NCBI GenBank assembly: GCA_038030265.1
Contig: CM075940.1
Location: 1,798,001 to 1,862,000, forward strand
Length of the DNA: 64,000 nt
Direction of reading: 5' to 3'
Origin: Corythucha ciliata
Lineage: Eukaryota; Arthropoda; Insecta; Hemiptera; Tingidae
This document shows, one piece after another, positions 10,531-20,873 of the stretch. The notes beneath the pieces were generated by a model. It made no database searches and was not told the origin of the DNA. It was given only the letters and a program-made list of their open reading frames with translations. Numbering within the stretch: the stretch's first letter is position 1; the number at the start of each line of letters is the position of its first letter. Position numbers and translations under genes: made by a program.

Positions 10531-11369
10531 ATGGAAATTGCGTCGAGGCCGTTAGCATTCGATCCGATAGCGGATGGTAATGTCGCTAAGAGGTGGAAAA
10601 TGTGGTTGGATGATTTTGAAATATTTTTGGTTGCGGCCGACGTAACTGTTGATGTTCGAAAGCGGCACTTTTGTTGAATTGTGCAGGTAGAGAAGTTGTC
10701 GATATATTTCGTTCCTTACCGGGTCCAAGTTCTACGTATGATGAAGCGAAGGTGTTATTGTCTAGTTATTTTATTCCCAAGACTAATGTTTTATATGAAA
10801 TTTTTAAATTTTGAAGTACAAAGTAAGAGTCCCGGGAAACTATACAACAATATTATGTTCGGTTGAGGCATTGGGCACATCTTGTGATTTCAAGGATCCA
10901 GATTTTGAGATAAAAGTACAGATTTTACTGGGTACTCATTCGGATCGTCTTCGTAAAGAAATACTGCAAAAAGACATGTCATTGGAAGAAATTCTGACCT
11001 TGGGTCAAACTCATGAGATAGTGAGCAATCAAATGAACGCGTTCAATTTGTCTGAAAATTCTGAACAGTTTGTTAATAATTTGGACAAACCTCATTCTAC
11101 GATTTCACCACGTAAATGATTTGCTTGTGGCCGCACAAGCAGTTATGTCCGGCCAAGGGCAAGGTTTGTCAGAAGTGTGGAGAGAAAAATCATTTCGCTC
11201 GTTCAAAATTTTGTTCAAGTAGAGAAACTGGTCGGTCAAGTTCTCGTAAAAAGGATTTTAAAGGTCAAAAACTCAATACAATTGTGCGGGACAATGATTC
11301 GGATTCGGAGTCGAGTGGTTCGTTTTCAAATTCTGAAAAATCTTTAAAAGTCGCCGTCGGAAAACACGG
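10531..11369 (+). pseudogene. Gypsy A gag, frameshifted
   Basis: An ATG at 10531 begins MEIASRPLAFDP and a KMWLDDFEIFL capsid-like segment. The frame then shifts near 10670, where a TGA ends frame one while homologous text continues in the next frame with ALLLNCAGREVVDIF. It shifts again near 10820 to a capsid segment (KVQILLGTHSDRLRKEIL). A nucleocapsid zinc-knuckle region (CQKCGEKNHF) follows at 11116-11215, next to PHKQLCPAKGK. The cysteine-histidine spacing at the end (H, then six residues, then C) is slightly off the standard CCHC. In a live element Gag forms the particle and binds the RNA. At least two frameshifts and a TGA at 11117-11119 kill it. Confidence 0.75.
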
Positions 11370-12290
11370 TGAAAAGTTTGCCGCACGTGAATATCGAGGT
11401 TTTAGGACAACTCGTTCTATTTATAGTAGACACGGGGTGTTCAGCAAATTTGATTATTAAGGATGTTTATAACAAACTATATAATGCCCCTCCATTGAGA
11501 AAAACCTCGTGTGTTTTGAATGCTTACCAAAGTAAACCGATTGCCGTTTTAGGGAAGTTTGAAACGGAGATGGCTTTTAAAAATCGTAGAACATCGGCAA
11601 AAGTTCTTGTTGTCGAGGCAGGTGAATCGCTTTTGAGCTGTAAGACGGCCCAGGCTTGGGGATTGTTTCTTTAGTTCTGAACGTAAAGTCTCAAGAAATG
11701 GAAGTTGTGAATCGTTATCCAACAGTGTTTAATGGAATAGGCAAAATGAAGAATTTTGAGCTCAAGTTACAAATTGATAGGACAATCAAGCCAGTTGTCG
11801 CCCCTTTTCGAAGGACACCTCATCACCTCAGGAAACAAGCAGAGGAAGAAATTCACAGATTGTTACAGGATGATATAGTTGAGAAGGGGGTAGGTCCGAC
11901 GTCGTGGGCATCTCCCATTGTTGTTGTTCCGAAGAGAGATGGCACAATAAGGTTGTGTGTTGATATCAGGGTTCCTCACAAGGCTATTTTAAGAGAACGT
12001 TTCCCAATGCCTACTATCGAGGATAATTTCGTTGGTTGAAGGATCTCAAGTATTTTCCAAACTGGATTTGAATAAGGGATTCCACCAGTTCGTTTTAGAT
12101 GAGTCGTTTCGGGAAATCACTACGTTCACTACCCATATTGGTTTATCCCGCTACAAACGCTTAAGCATGGGAATTACTTCAGCTCCTTAAAATTTTCATA
12201 AAATTATTCGTAATAGTTTGGCTGGTATTAACGGTTGTCAGTGTACGACATTTTAGTTTTTGGCAAAACAAAGGAAGAGCATGATATTAT
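11094..12290 (+). repeat. 1,197-bp tandem duplication, copy 1
   Basis: The segment from nucleocapsid to the reverse-transcriptase palm repeats without gap at 12291-13487. By eye only a handful of differences exist, for example TCTTTAAAAG against TCTTCAAAAG (near 11341/12538) and GTTTGGCTGG against GTTTGGATGG (near 12216/13413). It carries protease (VDTGCSANL), the linker and the first RT motifs in broken frames. Confidence 0.9.
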
Positions 12291-13487
12291 ATTCTACGAT
12301 TTCACCACGTAAATGATTTGCTTGTGGCCGCACAAGCAGTTATGTCCGGCCAAGGGCAAGGTTTGTCAGAAGTGTGGAGAGAAAAATCATTTCGCTCGTT
12401 CAAAATTTTGTTCAAGTAGAGAAACTGGTCGGTCAAGTTCTCGTAAAAAGGATTTTAAAGGTCAAAAACTCAATACAATTGTGCGGGACAATGATTCGGA
12501 TTCGGAGTCGAGTGGTTCGTTTTCAAATTCTGAAAAATCTTCAAAAGTCGCCGTCGGAAAACACGGTGAAAAGTTTGCCGCACGTGAATATCGAGGTTTT
12601 AGGACAACTCGTTCTATTTATAGTAGACACGGGGTGTTCAGCAAATTTGATTATTAAGGATGTTTATAACAAACTATATAATGCCCCTCCATTGAGAAAA
12701 ACCTCGTGTGTTTTGAATGCTTACCAAAGTAAACCGATTGCCGTTTTAGGGAAGTTTGAAACGGAGATGGCTTTTAAAAATCGTAGAACATCGGCAAAAG
12801 TTCTTGTTGTCGAGGCAGGTGAATCGCTTTTGAGCTGTAAGACGGCCCAGGCTTGGGGATTGTTTCTTTAGTTCTGAACGTAAAGTCTCAAGAAATGGAA
12901 GTTGTGAATCGTTATCCAACAGTGTTTAATGGAATAGGCAAAATGAAGAATTTTGAGCTCAAGTTACAAATTGATAGGACAATCAAGCCAGTTGTCGCCC
13001 CTTTTCGAAGGACACCTCATCACCTCAGGAAACAAGCAGAGGAAGAAATTCACAGATTGTTACAGGATGATATAGTTGAGAAGGGGGTAGGTCCGACGTC
13101 GTGGGCATCTCCCATTGTTGTTGTTCCGAAGAGAGATGGCACAATAAGGTTGTGTGTTGATATCAGGGTTCCTCACAAGGCTATTTTAAGAGAACGTTTC
13201 CCAATGCCTACTATCGAGGATAATTTCGTTGGTTGAAGGATCTCAAGTATTTTCCAAACTGGATTTGAATAAGGGATTCCACCAGTTCGTTTTAGATGAG
13301 TCGTTTCGGGAAATCACTACGTTCACTACCCATATTGGTTTATCCCGCTACAAACGCTTAAGCATGGGAATTACTTCAGCTCCTTAAAATTTTCATAAAA
13401 TTATTCGTAATAGTTTGGATGGTATTAACGGTTGTCAGTGTACGACATTTTAGTTTTTGGCAAAACAAAGGAAGAGCATGATATTAT
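12291..13487 (+). repeat. 1,197-bp tandem duplication, copy 2
   Basis: Same content as 11094-12290. The junction joins GATATTAT to ATTCTACGATT with only about three bases of shared ATT, so it looks like end-joining or replication slippage rather than long homologous recombination. Copy 2 runs on into the rest of pol. Confidence 0.9.
12566..13430 (+). pseudogene. Gypsy A protease and N-terminal reverse transcriptase (copy 2)
   Basis: The aspartic protease active site reads DTGCS in LFIVDTGCSANLIIKD. A stop (TAG) follows WGLFL near 12871. The RT then shows the gypsy entry motifs (RRTPHHLRKQAEEEI, SWASPIVVVPKRDGT and LCVDIR), a frameshift near 13236, then SKLDLNKGFHQFVLDESF and SMGITSAP followed by a TAA. 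An identical arrangement lies in copy 1 (11369-12240). In a live element the protease matures Gag-Pol and the RT copies the RNA. Confidence 0.75.
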
Positions 13488-14094
13488 GTTGGACAGAGTT
13501 CTTCGGCGGTTGGAGGAGATAGGCCTGACTGTAAATCTAAAGAAATGTCTTTTTTCCAAAGAATATGTTCCTTATTTAGGATATGTGGTGTCAAAAAATG
13601 GATTACAAGCAGATCCGGCTAAAGTCAAGGTTATTATTAAAGAATTAGACCCTCCTAAGTATGTTCATGAAATTAGGAGTTTTTTGGAGATGGTTGGTTT
13701 TTCGTTGCGTTTTATACATTGTTTAGCCGATAAAACAAAACCTTTACGCAAGCTCATAGAAAAACAAGGTCATTGGAGCTGGACTTCAATTGAACAAAAT
13801 TGTTTTGAAGAAGTAAAAACAACAGTTGAGAATGCAGTCACAAACAATTTTTTGGACCTGTCCAAAACATCTCACTTGTACACGGATGCTGGTCCAGAAG
13901 GGTTAGCAGCAATTTTGGCGCAACCAGGTAAAAAACGGGCGAAAATAATAGCTTGTGCTAGCGTCAGTTTGAACGACATTCAAAAGAGATATTCTCATAT
14001 CGAGCGAGAAATGCTTGCCGTCGCGTTGGGTGTTAAACATTTTCAGGATTATTTGTCATTCACACTGAGCATAAACCACTCGTGTCTTAGCTGA
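13432..14094 (+). pseudogene. Gypsy A reverse transcriptase C-terminal half and RNase H
   Basis: The frame of 220 residues starts at the RT catalytic box, which reads VYDILVF where a Y-x-D-D box is expected, so one aspartate position is lost or shifted. It continues with the thumb (VNLKKCLF, YLGYVVSKNGL) and connection regions. The RNase H begins with LYTDAGPEGLAAIL and includes HIEREMLAVALGVKHF. The frame ends at TAG after HSCLS, where RNase H should run on with a further DH motif. Confidence 0.75.
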
Positions 14095-14123
14095 CCAATG
14101 TTAATGCACCAGCTTCGCCTAGA

Positions 14124-14790
14124 TTGGAGCGTTTGCGTTTTAAGTTAATGGGTTTCGATTACTCAATTCAGCACATTTCAGGGAAAGACAATACATCTGA
14201 TTACATTTCCGGTCACCCATTGAAGGTGCAAGCCCCAGTCAGTGCGGACAATTTCATTAATCTGGTAACTAAAAGTTCATTGCATTCCACTTTGTCAAGA
14301 TCGAAAATTGCCGAGGAAACAATGAAGGACGAGTCTTTAATGAAGGTTGTTGCTGCCATTTTCTCAGGAGATTGGTTACAACAAGACGTTTCACAGTTCA
14401 AAAACCTAAAGAATGAGTTGGCTGTAACTTCAGATGGAATTTTGATGAGAGGGCCTCGGATCGTGATGCCATTTTCTTTACAGCAATCAGTCGTCGATTT
14501 GGCTCATCGGGGTCATCAGGGCATTACAAAGTCGAAGTCACAAGTTTGTGGCCTGAAGCAAATGGAAGGGCCGAGCATTACATGTAAAATTTGAATAAAA
14601 CAATCAGAACAGCTGTTATTGGGAAGAAAAAATGGGAAAATATTTTACCAGAATACCTGTTGCAATATATAGAGACACACTTGCAATATATGAGAGACTC
14701 ATGCTAGAGTTATCTTCAGGGGAGATTTCAGAGGACTTGTTCCTTTCTTTTCAAATAATTTAGATTATGAAATTGAAATAATGTTGAGGA
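14124..14790 (+). pseudogene. Gypsy A integrase remnant with internal deletion
   Basis: The frame 14124-14594 carries the end of RNase H (ISGKDNTSDYIS), a linker and the start of the integrase zinc domain (VDLAHRGHQG). It then jumps directly, in a shifted frame, to residues normally found near the catalytic glutamate (NGRAEHYM near 14565). The second half of the zinc domain and the first two catalytic aspartates are absent, so about 150 codons are deleted. Confidence 0.65.
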
Positions 14791-14793
14791 AAA

Positions 14794-15315
14794 ATGATGA
14801 GGAAAAATGATGAGGATAGTCAAAAGAAGATGAAGGAATATGCAGATAACAAACGTCATGTGAGGGACCATGAACTTGAGAAAGGTGATATGGTTTTAGT
14901 GAAACAAAAGAAAATAAACAAGTATACGTCTCCTTGGAATCCGATTCCTTTCGAAATAGTTGATGTAAAGGGGACGCAAGTGACTGCAGCGAACAAAGAC
15001 TGCACGATCACCCGGAACTCGTCATTTTTCAAGCAAATACCACCACCTGTTGCGTCAACTTCGTCTACAGCATATAACAAGGAAGATGAAGGTTTTACAG
15101 AAAATTTGATGACTGAATCATCATCGTTTTCAGAAGATCCGTCCCCCCAATGTAAGAGTGCATCAACCATCGAAGAAAGAATGGCGATGGTATTCACAAG
15201 AAGTGGTCGTCAAGTAAAAAGACCGGAAAGATTGAAGGACTTCATTTGTTTAAATGAAGTTGAGGAGGAATGTACTAGGTTGTCTATGTCATCAAGGAGT
15301 TACACATGTTTGTGA
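14794..15315 (+). pseudogene. Gypsy A integrase C-terminal domain
   Basis: The frame reads a KRHVRDHELEKGDMVLVKQ segment, an SH3-like GDMVLV strand, PWNPIPFEIVDV and TITRNSSFFKQI, the typical order of the gypsy integrase C-terminal domain. A serine-rich tail with TRSGRQVKRPERLKDFI follows. It ends inside the 3' LTR. Confidence 0.7.
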
Positions 15316-15381
15316 TTGATTGTAAAAAAAGATAATTATAATTATTATATTATTGTCGCTATTATTAAAAAATGCTGGTAT
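15281..15381 (+). repeat. Gypsy A 3' LTR, truncated
   Basis: Matches 10248-10358 until AAAAAATGCTGG, then diverges. A purine-rich TTGAGGAGGAA tract lies at 15260-15270, where the polypurine tract is expected. Confidence 0.65.
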
Positions 15382-15389
15382 TTGAACCG

Positions 15390-16010
15390 TTTACCGGCCA
15401 ATGTTCCCTTTTGGGAACATGAGTTATTAAATATTTTATTAAATTCGGAATTGATTTTTTTGGCTAAATATCCGATCAGCCTATATTTCTAGCATGTCAC
15501 CTTCACGCTCAAACAGGAAAACCTTCAAAAAGTTTTAATTAACATATTACGATCAGACTTGGATGATCTGTAAAATAGACCCAATCGGAGTGCAAACGTA
15601 AAAGTTGGCTAATTTTATACGTTTCGTTATTAAGGCGAAAGGTGATGACAAGTGTGCAAGTGAGAGGGAATATAGGCGCTGCGGCGGCACTCCTCACGGC
15701 TCCAAAAATGGTCCGATTTTAATTTTGAAAAATGGATTTTACTCGGGTACTAAATCTACAATTCGCGTCGTTAGCCTTTTTTTAGATTTCACCTCGTAAC
15801 CCAAAAATCAGACAAACAAAATCTCGATTTTTTATAAATTTGGAAAAATCATGTACAGCCCAGTTGTAGGATAAGTAACTGACTCCAAAACATTTTTTAG
15901 ATTCACGATCGGGTAACAATTAGCGCCCGAAACAGAAAAATCGTGAATACAATAGAACACCCCCGCGCGCCACCAACCATGGGTGGGTGTTGGAAAGAGA
16001 GACTCCTACT
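15390..16010 (+). repeat. Dispersed repeat R1, plus copy
   Basis: The inverted, diverged partner is at 36560-37110. Shared parts include TTTACCGGCCAATGTTCCC at this end, a central block around GGCTCCAAAAATGGTCCGAT and AAATCAGACAAACAAAATCTCG, and CCCCCGCGCGCCACC at the far end. Length is about 620 bp. There is no conserved reading frame. The class is unknown; it could be a nonautonomous DNA element or a solo LTR. Confidence 0.7.
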
Positions 16011-16196
16011 TCAACACTGCACTTGCGGTCAAGGTCACTTTCCACGTCTATGCGGTGTTGCCACGTCTATTTCAGGAAATTTCAGCTTATCATTGTTGAA
16101 GTTCCGCAGGTTGAGATACAGTGACTTATTTTCTCAAGAGATCAATGGGACCTAAAAATCTGCGAACACCGTGTATAAAAAAAGGAAATAACTTTA

Positions 16197-16331
16197 GGTC
16201 CGTTCTATTGTTTTGCTAGTGCTTCACTAGTGTAGAAAGTAATGTGATCTCATTGACTTATTTTGAAAAATTAAATGAAACCAGATGATTTTCTTCAAAA
16301 GTGTAGCACTCGCCAAACAATGGAACGGACC
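16197..16331 (+). mobile_element. Small MITE, copy A
   Basis: 135 bp with ends that are inverted repeats of about 30 bp. The left end begins GGTCCGTTCTATTGTTTTGC and the right end closes with AACAATGGAACGGACC. The interior is AT-rich (ATGAAACCAGATGA). It has no coding capacity. Confidence 0.7.
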
Positions 16332-16457
16332 CATTGCTTCGGGAGTGCTACACTTTTGAAGAAAGTCATCTCGTTTCATTAAATTTTTCAAAATAATTCA
16401 ACGAGATCACATGTCTCTCTACACTGGTGCAGCACTAGCAAATCGATGGAAGAGACC
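16332..16457 (-). mobile_element. Small MITE, copy B, inverted and abutting copy A
   Basis: Read on the minus strand from 16457 it matches copy A through GGTCTCTTCCATCGATTTGC to GTAGCACTCCCGAAGCAATG. It lacks the final few bases, because it shares or abuts the GGACC end of copy A. Together A and B form a palindromic dimer about 260 bp long. Confidence 0.65.
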
Positions 16458-16676
16458 TTTTGATTTCGACTTTAGAGTTTCCCTGTTTTCTCGCGGTCCA
16501 CGTTGTTATTTTATTGTGAATAAATAAAATTTTATTATTTAACCGTTCAGTTCCACTATAAATTGGTGACTTGATTCAATCTGAGCGAACTACAACGAGG
16601 GCTTGTCCGCCCAAAACCGGTGGTAGTTCGGGTGATACCTACTTGGTAGGCAGCTTCTGTTGCACGGGTACAGTAG

Positions 16677-16804
16677 CTCCCATTGTTTTTCTAGTGTTGC
16701 ACTAGTGTTGAAAATCATGTGATCTCATTGACTTACTTGAAACATTGAATGAAACCAGATGACTTTCTTCAAAAGTGTAGCACTCAAGAAACAATGAAAC
16801 GGAC
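16677..16804 (+). mobile_element. Small MITE, copy C
   Basis: Matches copy A from CCATTGTTTTTCTAGTG through GTGATCTCATTGACTTA and AAACCAGATGACTTTCTTC to AACAATGAAACGGAC. The left end is slightly degraded (CTCCCATT in place of CCGTTCTATT). Confidence 0.65.
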
Positions 16805-17049
16805 ATAACAAGGAAGCAATCATGGGTTTAGCCCATGGTTTAGCCAGATGGAGGCAAGAATAGCCAGCTCCCCTCCCCTAGACTGGAAAGCGCAGATTTA
16901 GTGGCGCAGTTGCCCACCCCTAAATAAATTCTGGAAGAAGACGAGGATCCAGGATTTGCCAAGGGAGGGGCTAAAGAAAAGGTGTGCTTCCATCTACTAG
17001 AAAAATGGCTTGACAGCCATTTGCTGCCTAAAAGTAATTAAAACTAGCT

Positions 17050-18150
17050 ATTCTCACTATAAAAACGGCACTATAAACTAACTAAACTCGCGCCCAAAAA
17101 TACAAAACCGACGATTCGAATTTGAAAATGGGTAAATCGACTTGGCGTGCCCTAAAAATAGCTAAACTGGCGATTGGTGAACTTCTATAAATGCCTGAAA
17201 AGATCAATATTCGCGCTCCGAACGTAGCTAAATCGACCATTGGCGCGCTAGAAATGGTCAAACTGTCCATCCTCGTGACTAATGTGACCAAATACGCGCT
17301 TTTGGCTTGACGGACTAATTATTGAGGTCCTGAAAGCGGCCAAAATGACTTCACGCTCCCTGGAAATGCCTAAAAAGATTATTCCTGCCCTGAAAATCAC
17401 AAAATTCCATGGCCTTGGCTTGATGGACCATTTGAAGTTTTGAACCCTAAAAATGGCTAATACCGTAAGATAAACTGACGAATCGCGCTCTAAAATGCCT
17501 GAATAGGTGACTCCGGCCCTGAAAATGGCAAAATCGGCCATTCGAGCGCCGTGAATGACCAAGTTGACCGTTCTCGCCTTGGCTTGGGACGTACTATTCG
17601 CGCCTGTATCAGGGAAAACTGACTCTATGTGCTTTAAAATAACAATTATGGCTATTCAAGCCTTGAAATCGTCAATACTGACCCTATGTGCCCTGAAAAC
17701 AGCTAAATGGGCGATTTATTAGCGCCTTGATGATGCCTAAACAGACAATTCCCGCGCTTAAACATGCCAAAACTGACCTTAGCGCCCAGAAAAGGATTGA
17801 GGTGGCCATTCTCGCTCTAAAAAATTGCTAAACTGGCAATTCCTGCTCTAAAAACGGCAAAACTGACCATGCGGACCCTTAAATGGCAAATGTGACAATT
17901 CATGCCATGAAAATTTCACACTAGCTATTTCTCCATATAAGTGACCATAATGACAATTTGTGCACTAGAAATAACAAACTGACTGTTCGCACTCTATGAA
18001 AAGGCAAAACTGACTGTTCAGGCTCTAAATTGGCGGGGAACATGGCATAGTATTATTAATTAACGCTTCATAAATTGTCAAACTGATCATTTGCGCCCTT
18101 CACGGAGGCTACAGATGGTGCAAATGACGATTTGTGTCTTTCAAAAAATG
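17050..18150 (+). repeat. Degenerate minisatellite, period about 34 bp (CTAAAAATGGCTAAACTGACC type)
   Basis: For 1.1 kb the words GCGCCCTGAAAATGGC, AAACTGACCATTC and close variants recur every 30-36 bp, by eye about thirty copies, each strongly diverged. The minus-strand frames at 17082-17291 and 17248-17562 are by-products of this repetition. A related stretch of the same unit lies at 34640-34900. Confidence 0.7.
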
Positions 18151-18232
18151 GCTATTTGCTCAACAAAGTAAAATATGGCCAATCGCGACTTGAACCGGTT
18201 AGCTGACCACTGGTGTTTACGAACTTGAACAT

Positions 18233-18318
18233 GGGCCGTCCCAAGGCCCTCTATACTCACTTCGTTCAGGCCTGACCCTTCCACTCTAGAACGACAAAGA
18301 TGGCGGTGCAACTAGTCC
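18233..18318 (+). repeat. Dispersed repeat R2, plus copy
   Basis: Contains AAGGCCCTCTATACTCACTT, CGTTCAGGCCTGACCC and AAAGATGGCGG. The reverse complement, about 85 percent similar by eye, is at 33547-33622. AAGATGGCGG resembles a YY1-type core, but no promoter evidence accompanies it. Confidence 0.6.
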
Positions 18319-18329
18319 ATTCAACTTGC

Positions 18330-18660
18330 CGTTCGCGATAGCAGAATGTGGTGCCATTTTCTAGGCTCTCCAAGGCATCCGCTGTCCTGCTCTCTATTGG
18401 TATTTACTTCAAGTTCTTTGTTCAACCACTCGCCTTGGAAATAATCATGTTTTTTTCAAATCAAAAGTTCTAGGAATAAAATAGAGAACAAATAATTAAA
18501 CTAAAGGAATGAACCATAAAACTAGCTAATTGAATTAAAAATAACTAGACATTTTTTTTATAGGAATAGCTGGTAGCTGAAAATTCGGATAGGAAAATGT
18601 CCTACTACTCCTTAAGGGGGAATCTCTTAATTTTTTTTCGTCGGTTATTTATCTAAATTC
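18330..18660 (-). mobile_element. P-element 5' fragment, inverted and diverged
   Basis: The reverse complement matches the P-element upstream region at about 24850-25180 and its duplicate at 26230-26550. Shared parts include CGACGAAAAAAATTGAG-like sequence, the AGTTTAATTATTTG block, GTTCAACAAAGAACTTGAAG-like sequence and CTATCGCGAACGGCAAG. It has many small indels, so it is older than the duplication at 24.5-27.3 kb. It contains no coding region. Confidence 0.65.
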
Positions 18661-19895
18661 GAAATCAACTGATATAATAACTGCTGAAATTTTATATACG
18701 TTCTATCTGATTAGGTATGTTTCTTGAGAATTCCATGGGAAAATTACAGAAAGACCGGTATAGAGTTTTCACAAATAGTGATCGTTCAGCGAACTGCGAA
18801 GTTTGTTGGAATCCGAATATTCAAGTATTATTTCTTCAATTATTATTAGATAAATCACTCACAAACCGCTGCAGTAGCTATTGTTATTTGAAAAATTTCG
18901 AAAATAATATCGACACCAATCGATCCAACTATAATAACGAGTGTACTCTGTACTCCTGATTCGTTTAAAAGCCCTAGTATCGAGGAAATTAATGGGCGTC
19001 AATCTTGCTTGAAATGCGTTAGTTCCTAATTTTTGAAAAGTTGGCCCCAGAAAACGAGGAGAAGTTTTCAAATCCCTCTCCCCCTCTCGTACAAGTAAAC
19101 TTTTTTTTTTTTTTTTTTCTTCCCACTATAACGAGATACTCTGAGAAAAACTTGAGCTTTGGGGGTCATTTGGGGCCTATTTGACTATGCAACATTTTTT
19201 GAAATTCGACAACTTAAGAGACCTGAAAATCGAGTCCGAAAGTGTCTCGAATGCTTGGATAATGAAGTTTATTTCTGATTAAGCTTCTTTTATGCCAAGT
19301 AAATGCGATTTGATCGTAATGAAAACGGATTTCTATGGAAGAAAATTTTGTGCTCTTTGCAATGAGCGCCTTAGTTTTGATGTTGCGTCAATCAATAATC
19401 GTGGATAACAACCATATTTCTAAAAAAGTAACGAGAAACCAAAAACACCAGAAAATGACTGATTCTGAGAAACGAAAAGGAATTGCAAAAAATGTTACAT
19501 AGTCATTTTAGTCCCAAATGACTTGCCCAAGCTCTGGTTTCGCTCTGAGCATCTCATTATTTTACTCCCTGTTGAGTCTATACAGTTTATTAATACACAT
19601 CTCATCTTCTCTGATAAACCTTAAAACTTTCAAAATTCCAACAAATAAAGCCAATGGTTGTTTGTTTTGTTTAAGGTTCTCGTATGTTATAGTTTCTTCT
19701 TCGTCTACGTTTCCTGAACTTTCGACGCCCAGTTTCATAGTTACTGCCATCAACCAAAGATGTTTTTCTAACCAACATGAAGACACCAGAAATTGAGACC
19801 CCTTCATTCAACACCTGTCTCCAAATTTTAAATGAGGGAAACAAAAAATAAAATTTAAATTGTTAGTAGAGTCGCTTAAACTACGAGGGTTAGTG
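18661..19895. other. No recognisable gene
   Basis: AT-rich, with T-run 19099-19119. Short frames (18717-18959, 19518-19807) carry no recognisable domain. Confidence 0.35.
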
Positions 19896-20113
19896 GTTAA
19901 ATCATGCAAAAATCTGTAGCCGTAGGAGCCTACATCGTCTGTCTTCCCTCGTTGAGGTTCGTCAAAAACGGACCGGTATCGGCTGCTCGCCATCTTCAGC
20001 ATTTGGTTTCCCAACTGAGTTTCCCTGAGAAACCGGTCCGTTTTTGACGAACCTCAACGAGGGAAGACAGACGATGTAGGCTCCTACGGCTACAGATTTT
20101 TGCATGATTTAAC
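19896..20113. repeat. Perfect 82-bp inverted repeat (hairpin) with 54-bp spacer
   Basis: The left arm 19896-19977 starts GTTAAATCATGCAAAAATC and ends AAACGGACCGGT. The right arm 20032-20113 is its exact reverse complement, base for base over 82 positions. The spacer 19978-20031 is unrelated. The minus-strand frame 20014-19808 spans the left arm and spacer but I recognise no protein. It could be a hairpin-RNA locus, a foldback element or an inverted duplication. Confidence 0.85.
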
Positions 20114-20873
20114 AAAAAATAACGTTTTCTCTCAAGATTCCTCCAGTCCAGGACTGCGAATGCTCAGGAAAAGAAGACGAATAGGAAACCAAAACAAGCC
20201 AAACCCCTAAAATTAAATCACTAATTAAATACGACTCAAAATTGAACGATAAATCTTATGTTGTCATAGAAAATAAATAAAATTAAATAGAAGCTCAGGC
20301 TTGATAAAATTGGAAATATTAGTTGCATCTGCGAATCATCGCAGAAATAGGTTAAATGAAAATAATATTAATTAACATTAATTGTCCACCTTTATACCAA
20401 AATGTGACAAAGCTGAGAGTAATAACTTTGCTAGCAAACAGTAGCTTTATCCTACTTCCTTACGCGAGCGCTCACAAAATTTATCTTGAATTCCTAAATT
20501 TATTAAATAAAATAAATTTTTTAAACGCAAATTTTGAATTTTTTAAACCCTCCAATGATAGCTAATACGCTAGTTCAGAAGCTTTGAACAAATAGGCCCG
20601 CTGATCCAGTGGCCCATTTCGTCTTTACGGAGAGAGTAGGAAATCAAGCATTAGGCGCTTGCGCGCCCTGCGCGGTAAACCAGCAGTCGGCTGTACCTCC
20701 CAGTTTCTCTATTATTGTATGTTTTTGACTTTTTGACTACGTCTGTGCGTAAAGTTTTGTCATTAAAGTGCTTTTTTCAATCGGGTTTTCGTTCATTTTT
20801 TTTCGTTTGTTCATTTGGTTTAGTTATTATCGTTCTTTGTACTTTTAGTTCGTCGTATTATTTTTGGTTCGAA
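20114..20873. other. No recognisable gene; upstream region of the MULE transposase
   Basis: AT-rich until 20580, then a more GC-rich stretch containing CTTGCGCGCCCTGCGCGG before the transposase start. I could not match it to a downstream inverted repeat, so the MULE end was not located. Confidence 0.35.

Larger units (their letters stand above)
10248..15381 (+). mobile_element. Gypsy-class LTR retrotransposon A, decayed
   Basis: Terminal direct repeats, a primer-binding-like site and gag, protease, reverse transcriptase, RNase H and integrase remnants occur in canonical gypsy order on the plus strand. Each is broken by frameshifts or stops, the integrase core is mostly deleted, and a 1,197-bp internal segment is tandemly duplicated. 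The 3' LTR loses homology at about 15381, next to the dispersed repeat that starts near 15390. Confidence 0.85.

Noticed and set aside
17248..17562. 104-residue minus-strand frame with repeated AIFRA words
   Set aside because: It is a translation of the degenerate minisatellite.
17050..18150. CRISPR-like array of ~34-bp repeats
   Set aside because: Units are diverged from one another without conserved repeat and unique spacer alternation, and the genome is eukaryotic.
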